Source of the DNA: Myxococcales bacterium
Lineage (GTDB): Bacteria; Myxococcota; Polyangia; Fen-1088
Reading direction: 5' to 3'
NCBI GenBank assembly: GCA_003159055.1
Contig: PMLH01000187.1
Location: 1-8,594, forward strand
DNA length: 8,594 bases
Positions 1-6,487 of this stretch are shown in pieces. Within the stretch, counting starts at the first letter, position 1; every line of letters starts with the position of its first letter. Both the position numbers and the translations under genes were made by a program. The notes beneath the pieces were generated by a model. That model saw nothing but the letters and a program-made list of their open reading frames with translations. It searched no databases and was not told the DNA's origin.

Positions 1-461
1 AAAATGTTGGCGGGCTTGATGTCGCGATGGACCAAGCCATGATCGTGGCCTGCGCCGACGGCAGCCGCGATCTGGGCCACCACCCGCGCTGCCGTCGAAA
101 GGTCGAGCACCGGAACGCGCACCAGGCGATCTTCCAGCGTTTCGCCGTCGAGCAACTCCATCACGATGAAAGGCTGCTTGCCGAAGGTGCCGAAGTCGGT
201 GACTTCGACGATATTGGGGTGCCTGATGTCGTTCACCGCGCGTGCTTCTGTGAAGAAGCGCGAGACCAGGTCTTCGTTGTCCGCGATTTCAGCCGCCAGC
301 ACTTTGATGGCAGCGCGACGACCGATGAGCACGTGTTCGGCGAGATACACGCGACCCATGCCGCCTTCCCCGAGCAGTGACAGAATCCTGAACGAGCCAA
401 GAGTCTGACCAACAATGGCGTCAACTGCTGGGGTGGCTCCGCCTGCCGAGGAAAAGAACAT
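1..461 (-). CDS. Hanks-type serine/threonine protein kinase, N-terminal part (runs off left edge)
   Basis: The first 153 residues of a eukaryotic-like Ser/Thr kinase can be read; the rest lies beyond the window. Seen: a glycine-rich loop GEGGMGRVY at residues 31-39, the ATP-anchoring lysine in AIKVL (K53), the alphaC glutamate region FFTEARAV (E72), a hinge-like IVMELL (99-104), and the catalytic loop HRDIKPAN (145-152) just before the cut. The HRD aspartate (D147), K149 and N152 are all present, so this kinase is expected to be active, transferring phosphate from ATP to Ser/Thr of a protein not identifiable here. No membrane segment precedes the kinase domain; any TM or sensor domain would lie in the missing C-terminus. 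The ATG start is supported by GAGGAG five bases upstream. The gene follows the histidine kinase on the same strand after a 170-bp gap, so it probably has its own promoter. Confidence 0.93.
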   Translation of the reverse strand, partial: MFFSSAGGATPAVDAIVGQTLGSFRILSLLGEGGMGRVYLAEHVLIGRRAAIKVLAAEIADNEDLVSRFFTEARAVNDIRHPNIVEVTDFGTFGKQPFIVMELLDGETLEDRLVRVPVLDLSTAARVVAQIAAAVGAGHDHGLVHRDIKPANI

Positions 462-466
462 CGTAG

Positions 467-472
467 CTCCTC
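467..472 (-). promoter_or_regulatory. Shine-Dalgarno of the Ser/Thr kinase
   Basis: On the minus strand GAGGAG sits five bases before the ATG at 461. It is the clearest ribosome binding site in the left half of the window and fixes the start of the kinase just ahead of its short, non-conserved N-terminal extension. Confidence 0.75.
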
Positions 473-574
473 TGCTCTGGGTAAGGTCGGTGGCTGCCAT
501 TTGTCGGAGTAGAGCATCGGCGGCCGGGACCCGAGCTTGAGAGGATCCCACTTCGAAAAATCACATTTCTGACA

Positions 575-599
575 GTGACACGGAAGTGTCGTGTTTCCG
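575..599. repeat. Two overlapping, mutually exclusive inverted repeats between the kinase genes
   Basis: GACAC-ggaa-GTGTC (577-590, extendable by two G-T pairs to 575-592) overlaps CGGAA-nine bases-TTCCG (581-599). The arms share bases, so only one hairpin can form at a time. The pair lies in the 170-bp gap downstream of the histidine kinase stop (632) and upstream of the Ser/Thr kinase start (461). On the minus strand a run of five T (555-559) follows, but about 15 bases separate it from the stem, so it is not a standard intrinsic terminator. It could instead be an operator or a weak terminator. No convincing -35/-10 pair was recognised in the gap. Confidence 0.4.
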
Positions 600-631
600 A
601 CGGAGAGGAACGTCAAGTTGCTGACGATTGG

Positions 632-2224
632 TCAACGTTGTGGCGGGAAAGCGAACTCGAAGACCGCACCTTTCCCGACCTGCGCGGACGCGGAGACTCG
701 ACCACCGTGGCGAGCGGCGATTCGTTGGACCGTGGCAAGGCCAATGCCCGTGCCGGCGTAGTCTTGCGCCGAGTGCAGGCGCTGAAAAGGCGCAAACAGT
801 TTGCCCGCCGCCGCCATGTCGAAGCCGGCGCCGTTGTCGCGCACGAAGAAGACCTGGCGGCTTCCCTCCCAGCGCGCCCCGACCTCGATGTCGGCCTCCT
901 CGGTTTTTCGCGTGTATTTCCACGCATTGTCGAGCAGGTTCTCCATCATGATACGCAGAAGCCCGACGTCGCCACGCATGCGCAGCCCGGCTTGCACGTG
1001 AAAATGCACCCGGCGCTGTGATTCGCGCTCGTGCAAGAGCGCGAGGATGTCATTGGCCATCGCGCTTAGATCCACGTCCTGCAAGCGCATTTCGGCGCGC
1101 GTGATGCGCGACAGGACGAGTAGGTCATCGATCAACTGCCCCATGCGTCCCGCGGCCTTGCGGACGCGGTGGCAAAAGTCGAGGGCCCGCTCGTCAAGGT
1201 TTGCGCCGTAGTCCTCAAGCAACGCCTGCGTGAAGCCGTCGATCGAGCGCAGGGGCGCACGCAAGTCGTGCGAAACCGAATAGGCGAAAGTCTCCAGCTC
1301 GCGGTTGGCCGCGCCCAACTCGGCGGTACGTTCTTCGACCCGCAACTCAAGCTGTTCGTTGAGCGTGCGCAACGCCTCTTCCATGCGTCTTCGTGCGGTG
1401 ATGTCGACCCCGAACGAAATGGTACCGGCCACCTTGCCGCTTTCCGTGATCGGGTTGTTCTGCCAGACGATGTAGCGTTCGTCGCCGGTCGCTGTCAGAA
1501 GCGGCAGTTCGAAGGTACTGGGCTCACCGCCGTCGAGCAGCCGTCGGAATTCCTGCGCGACCTGTGGATAGAGACGGGCAGGCGCGATGACCTCGAACCA
1601 ATTACGGCGTTCGATGTCGGCGCGTGAGTAGCCCGTGATACTTTCCGCCGTGCGATTGAAGGCGCGCACCCGCCCGTCGCGGTCGAGTCCCACCACGATG
1701 ATGCTGGCCAGCTCGATCAGTTGCTCAGCGTGGTCTTTCGCCTCTTGTAGCGCCTCTTGCGCGGAGACCAAGTCGGTGACGTCGCGCTTGACGCCCCAGA
1801 TGCGCACCAGGCAGCCCGCTTCGATGTCGCCCGAGAGATTGTTCAGGGAACGAAACACGCTGTCGTCGCGCCGGCGCTCGGCGAGCAGCAGATTCGCGAG
1901 ACGGTAGCCCGACATGATGAAAGCGACCACGAAACCCAGCTGTTCCTCGCGCGTGCTGGACAGAAGCTCGCCGAACGTCCTACCGACCATCGCTTTCGCC
2001 GTGTCAAACCCGAACTGCCTGGCGAACAGGTCGTTGCACAGGCCGATGCGTGCATTGTGGAGGATGGCTTCGGCTTGCTGGTGAACGGGCAGATGGGTGG
2101 CGACCGGAGGAACGAGGTCGAAGCGCCAAAGCCCCTCCGAGGCCAGGTCAAGAAAATGGCGAACCTGACTTTCCAGGGTCTCGTCGTTTTCTTGGGCGGG
2201 TGCGCTTTCGAGCGTGTCGGTCAT
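632..2224 (-). CDS. PAS-PAS sensor histidine kinase, soluble
   Basis: This 530-residue sensor kinase autophosphorylates on histidine and passes the phosphate to a response-regulator aspartate. Domains: a PAS-like N-terminal domain (about 22-150), a second PAS domain (about 165-277; GLDRDGRVRAFNRTAE, ending FGVDITARRR), a short coiled coil (about 280-310), a HisKA dimerisation domain with H-box SVSHDLRAPLR (phospho-acceptor H319), and an HATPase_c domain with N-box ENLLDNAWKY (N429, N433), G1 DNGAG (463-467) and G2 GTGIGLA (491-497). All ATP-binding motifs are intact. No membrane segment or signal peptide is seen, so it should sense a cytoplasmic cue or ligand through the PAS domains. The H-box context (LETFAYSVSHDLRAPLR) is the type common in phytochrome-like kinases, but no phytochrome domain is present. 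It has no receiver of its own; the divergent gene at 2290 encodes one and is the obvious candidate partner. The ATG at 2224 has no strong Shine-Dalgarno. Confidence 0.93.
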   Translation of the reverse strand: MTDTLESAPAQENDETLESQVRHFLDLASEGLWRFDLVPPVATHLPVHQQAEAILHNARIGLCNDLFARQFGFDTAKAMVGRTFGELLSSTREEQLGFVVAFIMSGYRLANLLLAERRRDDSVFRSLNNLSGDIEAGCLVRIWGVKRDVTDLVSAQEALQEAKDHAEQLIELASIIVVGLDRDGRVRAFNRTAESITGYSRADIERRNWFEVIAPARLYPQVAQEFRRLLDGGEPSTFELPLLTATGDERYIVWQNNPITESGKVAGTISFGVDITARRRMEEALRTLNEQLELRVEERTAELGAANRELETFAYSVSHDLRAPLRSIDGFTQALLEDYGANLDERALDFCHRVRKAAGRMGQLIDDLLVLSRITRAEMRLQDVDLSAMANDILALLHERESQRRVHFHVQAGLRMRGDVGLLRIMMENLLDNAWKYTRKTEEADIEVGARWEGSRQVFFVRDNGAGFDMAAAGKLFAPFQRLHSAQDYAGTGIGLATVQRIAARHGGRVSASAQVGKGAVFEFAFPPQR

Positions 2225-2234
2225 GAGAGGCTAC

Positions 2235-2258
2235 GCCCTGCGCTGGGGAGAGCAGGGC
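2235..2258. promoter_or_regulatory. Operator-like dyad in the divergent histidine kinase / receiver-EAL gap
   Basis: GCCCTGC (2235-2241) and GCAGGGC (2252-2258) form a perfect 7-bp inverted repeat with a 10-bp spacer, all inside the roughly 65-bp gap between the two divergent starts. Centre-to-centre spacing of the half-sites is 17 bp. Such a placement could let one regulator control both genes, or it could act as a leader hairpin of the histidine kinase mRNA and occlude its weak ribosome binding region. Neither reading can be settled from sequence alone. The gap also has an AT-rich patch (about 2269-2283), but I could not assign a -10 box with confidence. Confidence 0.4.
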
Positions 2259-2289
2259 TGGCCGGACCATGATAAAAGAATAGTTGGCA

Positions 2290-3522
2290 ATGCGCTCTAC
2301 GAGAATTCCCTCCTCGACGGCAAAACCCGAAGACTCGGGACAGCCGACCCAAGCGGGGCAAGCAGCGGCGCGGGGTGCAACTGGCCGAATTCTGGTGGCG
2401 GACGGTGTGGACGAGCATCTTTCATTGGCCCGGGAAGCGGTGGAACGTGCCGGCTTCGTTGTCGACTTGGCTTTGGACGGTGCCGCGGTACTGTCGCAAT
2501 TGCAGAGCACCCGCTACGACGTGTTGCTGGCGGATGTGATGCTTCCGCACCTTGACCCGTTGGCGTTGCTGCGCGCCGTGAGACGGCGAGACTTGGACGT
2601 GCCGTTGCTTCTGGTGAGCGACGCTGCGGGGGACGGGCTGGCGTTGGTGGCGGTCGAGCAAGGGGCGCTTTGCCGTCTGGCCAAGCCCGTGACTTCCGAG
2701 TTGCTCTGCGAGTCGCTGACGTACGCCTCGAAGTTGCACGCCCTCGCCCGGTTGCGCCGACAGGCCTTGGAGGTGCTGGGAGGCCAGTGGAGCCAGATGG
2801 GCGATCGAGCAGCGTTGGAAGTGGCTTTCGAGCGCGCGTTCGATCGACTGTCGATCGCCTTTCAGCCGATCGTCTCATGGTCGAGCCGCCGCGTGATTGG
2901 GCACGAGGCCTTGCTGCGCAGCTCGGACCCGCAGTTGCCCGATCCTGCGTCCGTGCTGGCAGTGGCCGAGCGGCTTTCGCGCATCGACCAGATCGGGCGT
3001 CTGGTGCGCGAGCGGGTGGCCCGATCGATGGCCAAAGCGCCCGCCGAGTACGTGTTCGTGAATCTGCATCCCCACGAGATGCTCGACAGCGATCTGTTTT
3101 CAGCCGCGGCGCCGCTGTCGCAATTTGCCAAACGGGTGGTGTTGGAGATCTCCGAGCACGCGCTGCTCGACGGCATCGAGCACCTTGACTCTCGCGCAGA
3201 GGCTCTGCGGAAACTGGGATTTCATCTGGCCATGGACAACCTGGGCGCGGGCTATCCCGGACTTTCGTCGTTCGCGCGTCTTCGCCCTGAGTTCGTCAAG
3301 TACGACCTCTCCCTGGTGCGCGGCGCGGACCAGAAGCCTGCGCAGGTCGAGATCCTGGCCGCCATGACGTCGCTGTTCTCCTCCATGAACACGCGTGTGA
3401 TCGCCGCGGGCATCGAATCCATCGCCGAGCGCGATGCCATGCTGAAGGCGGGCGTGGACCTGCTGCAAGGCTTCGCGTTCTGCCGACCCGAAAGCGCGTA
3501 CCGGCAACCGGAATTCGGCTAG
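2290..3522 (+). CDS. Response-regulator receiver fused to a degenerate EAL domain
   Basis: A 410-residue REC-EAL protein (numbering from ATG 2290; an in-frame TTG at 2284 is an alternative start). The receiver (about 33-148) keeps the phospho-acceptor D82 in LLADVMLP, S110 and K132 (LAKPV), but the usual acidic pair is D38-G39, so one Mg-binding acid is missing. The EAL domain (about 185-405) keeps the EAL signature in GHEALLR (E206), N258, E286, D316, K337, D339 and Q393. The usual DD of DDFGTGY is D316-N317 (MDNLGAGY), and the usual AEGVE is AAGIE, replacing the catalytic glutamate with A373. The layout matches RocR-type REC-EAL proteins, which hydrolyse c-di-GMP; the last two changes predict weak or no hydrolysis, leaving ligand binding or protein contact as possible roles. 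Cytoplasmic; no TM seen. It is divergent from the histidine kinase and may receive phosphate from it (inference). Confidence 0.9.
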   Translation: MRSTRIPSSTAKPEDSGQPTQAGQAAARGATGRILVADGVDEHLSLAREAVERAGFVVDLALDGAAVLSQLQSTRYDVLLADVMLPHLDPLALLRAVRRRDLDVPLLLVSDAAGDGLALVAVEQGALCRLAKPVTSELLCESLTYASKLHALARLRRQALEVLGGQWSQMGDRAALEVAFERAFDRLSIAFQPIVSWSSRRVIGHEALLRSSDPQLPDPASVLAVAERLSRIDQIGRLVRERVARSMAKAPAEYVFVNLHPHEMLDSDLFSAAAPLSQFAKRVVLEISEHALLDGIEHLDSRAEALRKLGFHLAMDNLGAGYPGLSSFARLRPEFVKYDLSLVRGADQKPAQVEILAAMTSLFSSMNTRVIAAGIESIAERDAMLKAGVDLLQGFAFCRPESAYRQPEFG

Positions 3523-3674
3523 GTGGCTGGGGAAGCGCATGACGCCCGTATCGTTGGCAGTCGCAATAGGCTGCGCAGGCGGTAGAGGACAACTCCGATT
3601 GGGTAGGCTATTCTCTGGCTGTTGATGCAAGTCGTTGCCCGGTTGGCAAGAGAGCCCGCATGGGCTCGGAAGTC

Positions 3675-3682
3675 GAGGAAGG
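3675..3682 (+). promoter_or_regulatory. Shine-Dalgarno that sets the start of the GH43 lipoprotein
   Basis: GAGGAAGG lies eight bases before the ATG at 3691. That start gives a typical lipoprotein signal peptide. The in-frame upstream starts (TTG 3622, ATG 3625) have no such site and would put 23 residues, rich in Arg and Lys, before it. The gap from 3523 to 3674 shows no convincing terminator for the upstream gene and no promoter I can name. Confidence 0.7.
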
Positions 3683-3690
3683 CGCGCAAG

Positions 3691-5550
3691 ATGGCACCGA
3701 AGAAATTGCGAGTTCCCGTTGGCGTGTCTCTGATCGGCCTGCTCGGCCTGGCCTGTGGTGGTCAAGCAGACAAGCCAGCGACCGGAGGCGGCGGCGCGGG
3801 AGGCGCCGTTGGCGGTGGTGGTGCAGCGCTGGCAAGCGCCGGCGGCGCGGCGGGAGCCAGGGACGATGCCGCTCTTGCGATGGGCGGCCAAGCGGGCAGC
3901 CAGAGCTCGACCGGGGACGCGACAGCGGGGCCGGGCGTCGCGGATGCTTCCCCGAGCTCTCGCGATGTTGCAGCCGGGGTTGGCGGCGGAACCGGTGCTT
4001 CTGCCGGTGCGGGGGGCTTTGGCAAGACCGGGGGCACGACGGGAACCGGGGGCACGAGCGCTCGAGGCGGATCGAGTGGCGCTACCGATGGGCCGGTCGC
4101 GGTGCGCGGCCCGGACGCTGGCCTCCAGGACGCCCCGGCGAAGGACACTGGCACCGGATCGGACCCCAGCGCCATGATTGTCACTTTTCACAATGGCGTG
4201 TTTTGGAACGACACCAAGACCAAGCGTATCGAAGCGCACGGCGGTGGTTTCCTCAAGGTTGGCGACACCTGGTATTGGTTCGGCGAGGACAAGTCGCAAA
4301 ACTCGGGCACCTTCAAGGCGGTCAATTGCTACGCCTCGAAGGATCTCGTGACCTGGGAGCTCCGCAACGCCATCATCACCCGCAGCACCGCGACCCAGCT
4401 CAACACCTCTGACCGCATCATCGAGCGTCCCAAGGTGATCTACAACGACTCGACGCAGCAGTACGTGATGTGGGCACACTGGGACAACGGCAACTACAGC
4501 GAGGCGTCGGCCGGTGTGTTCACCAGCCCCACCGTCGACGGCAACTACACCTTCGTGAAATCGTTCAAGCCGCTCGGCAACATGTCGCGCGACTGCAACC
4601 TGTTCAAGGACGACGATGGCGCAGCCTATTTCATGTCGTCCGCCAACGAGAACGCCGACATGATGGTCTACCAGCTCACCGATGACTACCTGGACGTCAA
4701 ACAACTGACCATCAAGCTGTGGGCCGGCGCCAAGCGCGAAGCGCCCGCGATGTTCAAAGTGGGAAACACCTATTTCATGATCACGTCGGCATGCACAGGC
4801 TGGGATCCCAATCAGGCGCAATACGCCAGCGCCACCGCCGTCGCTGGTCCTTGGACGAGCCTCACCAACATCGGCGATTCCAACACCTTCGACACCCAAT
4901 CCACCTACGTGATCCCGGTGGTTGGCAGCGAGGTCACGACCTACATCTACGCCAGCGATCGCTGGCAGGACCCGGATCTGGTCAGCTCGAAATACATTTG
5001 GCTGCCACTGACCGTGAAGGGGACCAAGCTGGGCATGGACAACTACAGCCAGTGGTCGCTCGATTTGACGACTGGGCGCTGGTCGGCCGGCAACAGCAGC
5101 AGCAACTATATCCCGCAGGATGCGTGGAAGCTGCTCATGGCCGACAGTGAAGAGACACAGAAGGAAAGCGATGAAGCGGTCAATGCATTCGACGGCCTGT
5201 CATCGAGCTATTGGCATTCCAAGTACACCGGCGGGACCGTGCCGTTGCCCCATGAGATCCAGATCGACCTCGGCGCAACCTACAACCTCACCGGCATGAG
5301 CTACCTGCCCCGCCAGGATGGCAACGACAACGGCGTGGTGGGCCAGTACGAGTTCTATGCCAGCACCGATTCCGCGAACTGGGGTACGGCCGTCAAGACG
5401 GGAACCTTTGCCAGCGACCACACGGAGAAGGTTGTGACGTTTCCCAGCAAGGCTGCGCGCTACATCCGCTTCCGCGCTCTGTCGGAAATTCAGGGCAAGC
5501 AATACACCGCAGTTGCCGAGCTGAACGTGGTTGGTACGGCGGCGCCATAA
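3691..5550 (+). CDS. Lipoprotein GH43 glycosidase (exo-beta-1,3-galactanase-like) with C-terminal CBM32/discoidin module
   Basis: The 619-residue precursor has a lipoprotein signal peptide: basic MAPKKLR, a hydrophobic core, then LGLA-C with the lipidated Cys at 22. A Gly/Ala/Ser/Thr-rich linker of about 140 residues follows. The five-bladed GH43 domain (about 163-467) shows EAHGGGFLKVGDTWYWFGE (E181, E199), SRDCNLF (D301), REAPAMF (E350, likely the catalytic acid) and DTQSTYV (Q403). The first blade has AHGGG where most GH43 enzymes carry the base aspartate. This, with the Gln, resembles subfamily 24 exo-beta-1,3-galactanases, reported to lack the usual Asp base. It would release galactose from beta-1,3-galactan of plant arabinogalactan proteins. 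The last 140 residues (about 479-615) form an F5/8C (CBM32-like) beta-sandwich with IQIDLGA and KAARYIRFRAL, likely for galactan binding. It probably acts at the cell surface. The core has fewer G/C third bases than the linker, perhaps only because of composition. Family call firm; exact substrate inferred. Confidence 0.88.
   Translation: MAPKKLRVPVGVSLIGLLGLACGGQADKPATGGGGAGGAVGGGGAALASAGGAAGARDDAALAMGGQAGSQSSTGDATAGPGVADASPSSRDVAAGVGGGTGASAGAGGFGKTGGTTGTGGTSARGGSSGATDGPVAVRGPDAGLQDAPAKDTGTGSDPSAMIVTFHNGVFWNDTKTKRIEAHGGGFLKVGDTWYWFGEDKSQNSGTFKAVNCYASKDLVTWELRNAIITRSTATQLNTSDRIIERPKVIYNDSTQQYVMWAHWDNGNYSEASAGVFTSPTVDGNYTFVKSFKPLGNMSRDCNLFKDDDGAAYFMSSANENADMMVYQLTDDYLDVKQLTIKLWAGAKREAPAMFKVGNTYFMITSACTGWDPNQAQYASATAVAGPWTSLTNIGDSNTFDTQSTYVIPVVGSEVTTYIYASDRWQDPDLVSSKYIWLPLTVKGTKLGMDNYSQWSLDLTTGRWSAGNSSSNYIPQDAWKLLMADSEETQKESDEAVNAFDGLSSSYWHSKYTGGTVPLPHEIQIDLGATYNLTGMSYLPRQDGNDNGVVGQYEFYASTDSANWGTAVKTGTFASDHTEKVVTFPSKAARYIRFRALSEIQGKQYTAVAELNVVGTAAP
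4027..4057 (+). repeat. 13-bp direct repeat in the lipoprotein linker
   Basis: ACCGGGGGCACGA occurs at 4027-4039 and again at 4045-4057, an 18-bp period that encodes the Thr-Gly-Gly-Thr motif twice. It is the most regular part of the Gly/Ala-rich linker and suggests that the linker grows and shrinks by replication slippage. Confidence 0.6.
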
Positions 5551-5555
5551 GGCGC
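5542..5555 (+). repeat. Short hairpin over the GH43 stop codon
   Basis: GCGCC-ataa-GGCGC is a perfect 5-bp stem with the TAA stop in its loop. No T-run follows, so it is not a standard terminator. The 64-bp gap between the two convergent genes (5551-5614) contains no better candidate. Confidence 0.25.
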
Positions 5556-5614
5556 AAGAGCTTCCCGCGAGCGACGTGCCCCGGGGGCCGGGTTACGGAC
5601 CGTGCAGAGTCTTC

Positions 5615-6412
5615 TCAGCGCGGTTTCTGCGGCGGAAGGCTCTGGCTGGGCACCGGTCGCCACTCCCCAGGAGCGAGATCTCGCGGCAGATCGAGGGGGC
5701 CGAAGGAAACCCGGCAGAGTGAAAGTACGTGGCTTCCCAGCGCGGCGAAGATGCGGCGCACTTCATGATAGGCTCCATCCCCGAGCGTGATGCCGGCGAA
5801 GACGGTCGCCTGCGGCGCGCGTGCGAGGCTTGGATGCATGTCCGCTTCCGCCGCCGCATGCAGGTCCACCACCTTGGGGCGGTGCCCATCACGAAGGACG
5901 AGATCCGGCGGCAGCGGATCGAAGCCGCGTGCAAGCGCCACGTGGTAGCTGCGCGGGATCGCCGAGCGTGGATGGGTCAGGCGATGCAAGAGCGCACCGT
6001 CGGTGGTCCAGAGCAGAAGTCCGGTGGAATCGAGATCCAGTCGCCCGATGGGTCGAAGCTCCGCAAACAGCGGGGCCGCTCGGAGGTAGGACAACGCGGT
6101 CGGGTGATCTCGGTCCCGAAGCGCAGTCACGCAACCCGCGGGCTTGTTCAGCATCAGGTGAAAAGCATCGTAGAGCTTCACGGGGCGCCCGCAGAGGTCG
6201 ATCTCGAGGGGCACGGCATGCTCGGCAACCTCGCCGCTCGGATCGTCGAGATGGAAACCCTGAGAGGGTTTCCATGCCTTCCCGCGCTCTGGCTCAGGTG
6301 GGCAAAGCCCACCCTCGCCGACGCGGCAGTCGGCACGTTTGGCGAGCAGTTTGCGCGCCTCGGCGCGCGAGCAGCCAAGGTTGCGGGCGAGAAGTTTGTC
6401 GAGCGCGGGCAC
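5615..6412 (-). CDS. rsuA: RsuA-family ribosomal RNA pseudouridine synthase with an inserted segment
   Basis: This 265-residue enzyme isomerises a uridine in ribosomal RNA to pseudouridine; RsuA itself modifies U516 of 16S rRNA. Seen: an N-terminal S4 RNA-binding domain (about 4-60; ALDKLLARNLGCSRAEARKL), LNKPAG (88-93), the catalytic motif GRLDLDSTGLLL with the nucleophile D126, and the C-terminal HEVRRIFAALGSHV (216-229). FAALGSHV and LAPGEWRP favour RsuA over RluB/E/F, but the exact target base is inferred. The chosen GTG start has GAAGGA eight bases upstream and begins MPALDKLL, close to known RsuA N-termini; an in-frame TTG at 6436 or GTG at 6418 is possible. Residues about 33-57 (LCPPEPERGKAW and onward) do not fit the S4 fold and correspond exactly to two DNA palindromes at 6251-6313. 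The frame stays open, so the enzyme is probably still made. Convergent with the glycosidase, divergent from trmL. Confidence 0.88.
   Translation of the reverse strand: MPALDKLLARNLGCSRAEARKLLAKRADCRVGEGGLCPPEPERGKAWKPSQGFHLDDPSGEVAEHAVPLEIDLCGRPVKLYDAFHLMLNKPAGCVTALRDRDHPTALSYLRAAPLFAELRPIGRLDLDSTGLLLWTTDGALLHRLTHPRSAIPRSYHVALARGFDPLPPDLVLRDGHRPKVVDLHAAAEADMHPSLARAPQATVFAGITLGDGAYHEVRRIFAALGSHVLSLCRVSFGPLDLPRDLAPGEWRPVPSQSLPPQKPR
6251..6313. repeat. Twin-palindrome element inserted in frame in the RsuA-family gene
   Basis: Two perfect hairpins lie 21 bp apart. The first (6251-6275) has an 11-bp stem, ATGGAAACCCT, loop GAG, then its exact complement. The second (6297-6313) is GGTGGGC-AAA-GCCCACC, a 7-bp stem with a 3-base loop. 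Both loops are three bases. On the coding strand the element is read through without a stop. It maps to a stretch of the S4 domain with no counterpart in E. coli RsuA. The design recalls palindromic elements that insert within genes, such as Rickettsia palindromic elements, or REP-type sequences; identity with any named family is not claimed. Confidence 0.7.
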
Positions 6413-6487
6413 GTCCACTTTCCTTCGATGGGCCAATAGTAGAGAATTCGATCAGCCGACGGAAGCGCTTGTCGGCAAGCACACAAC

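Noticed and set aside
27..408. Open frames on the plus strand opposite the Ser/Thr kinase
   Set aside because: The minus strand here encodes a textbook kinase N-terminus with a good ribosome binding site; the plus frames are shadows.
1757..2272. 171-codon plus-strand frame over the histidine kinase start
   Set aside because: It is antisense to the conserved PAS region and has no recognisable domain.
3622..3690. Upstream TTG/ATG starts for the GH43 lipoprotein
   Set aside because: They would put an Arg/Lys-rich 23-residue stretch before the signal peptide and lack a ribosome binding site; ATG 3691 has both a good site and a normal lipoprotein leader.
3100..4899. 599-codon open frame on the minus strand over the receiver-EAL and GH43 genes
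   Set aside because: It lies antisense to two genes with clear domains. Its translation is His/Arg/Gly/Val-rich without any recognisable motif, as expected for a shadow frame in GC-rich DNA.
5551..5614. Bidirectional terminator between the convergent GH43 and RsuA-family genes
   Set aside because: Expected by layout, but no strong stem followed by a T-run is present on either strand.
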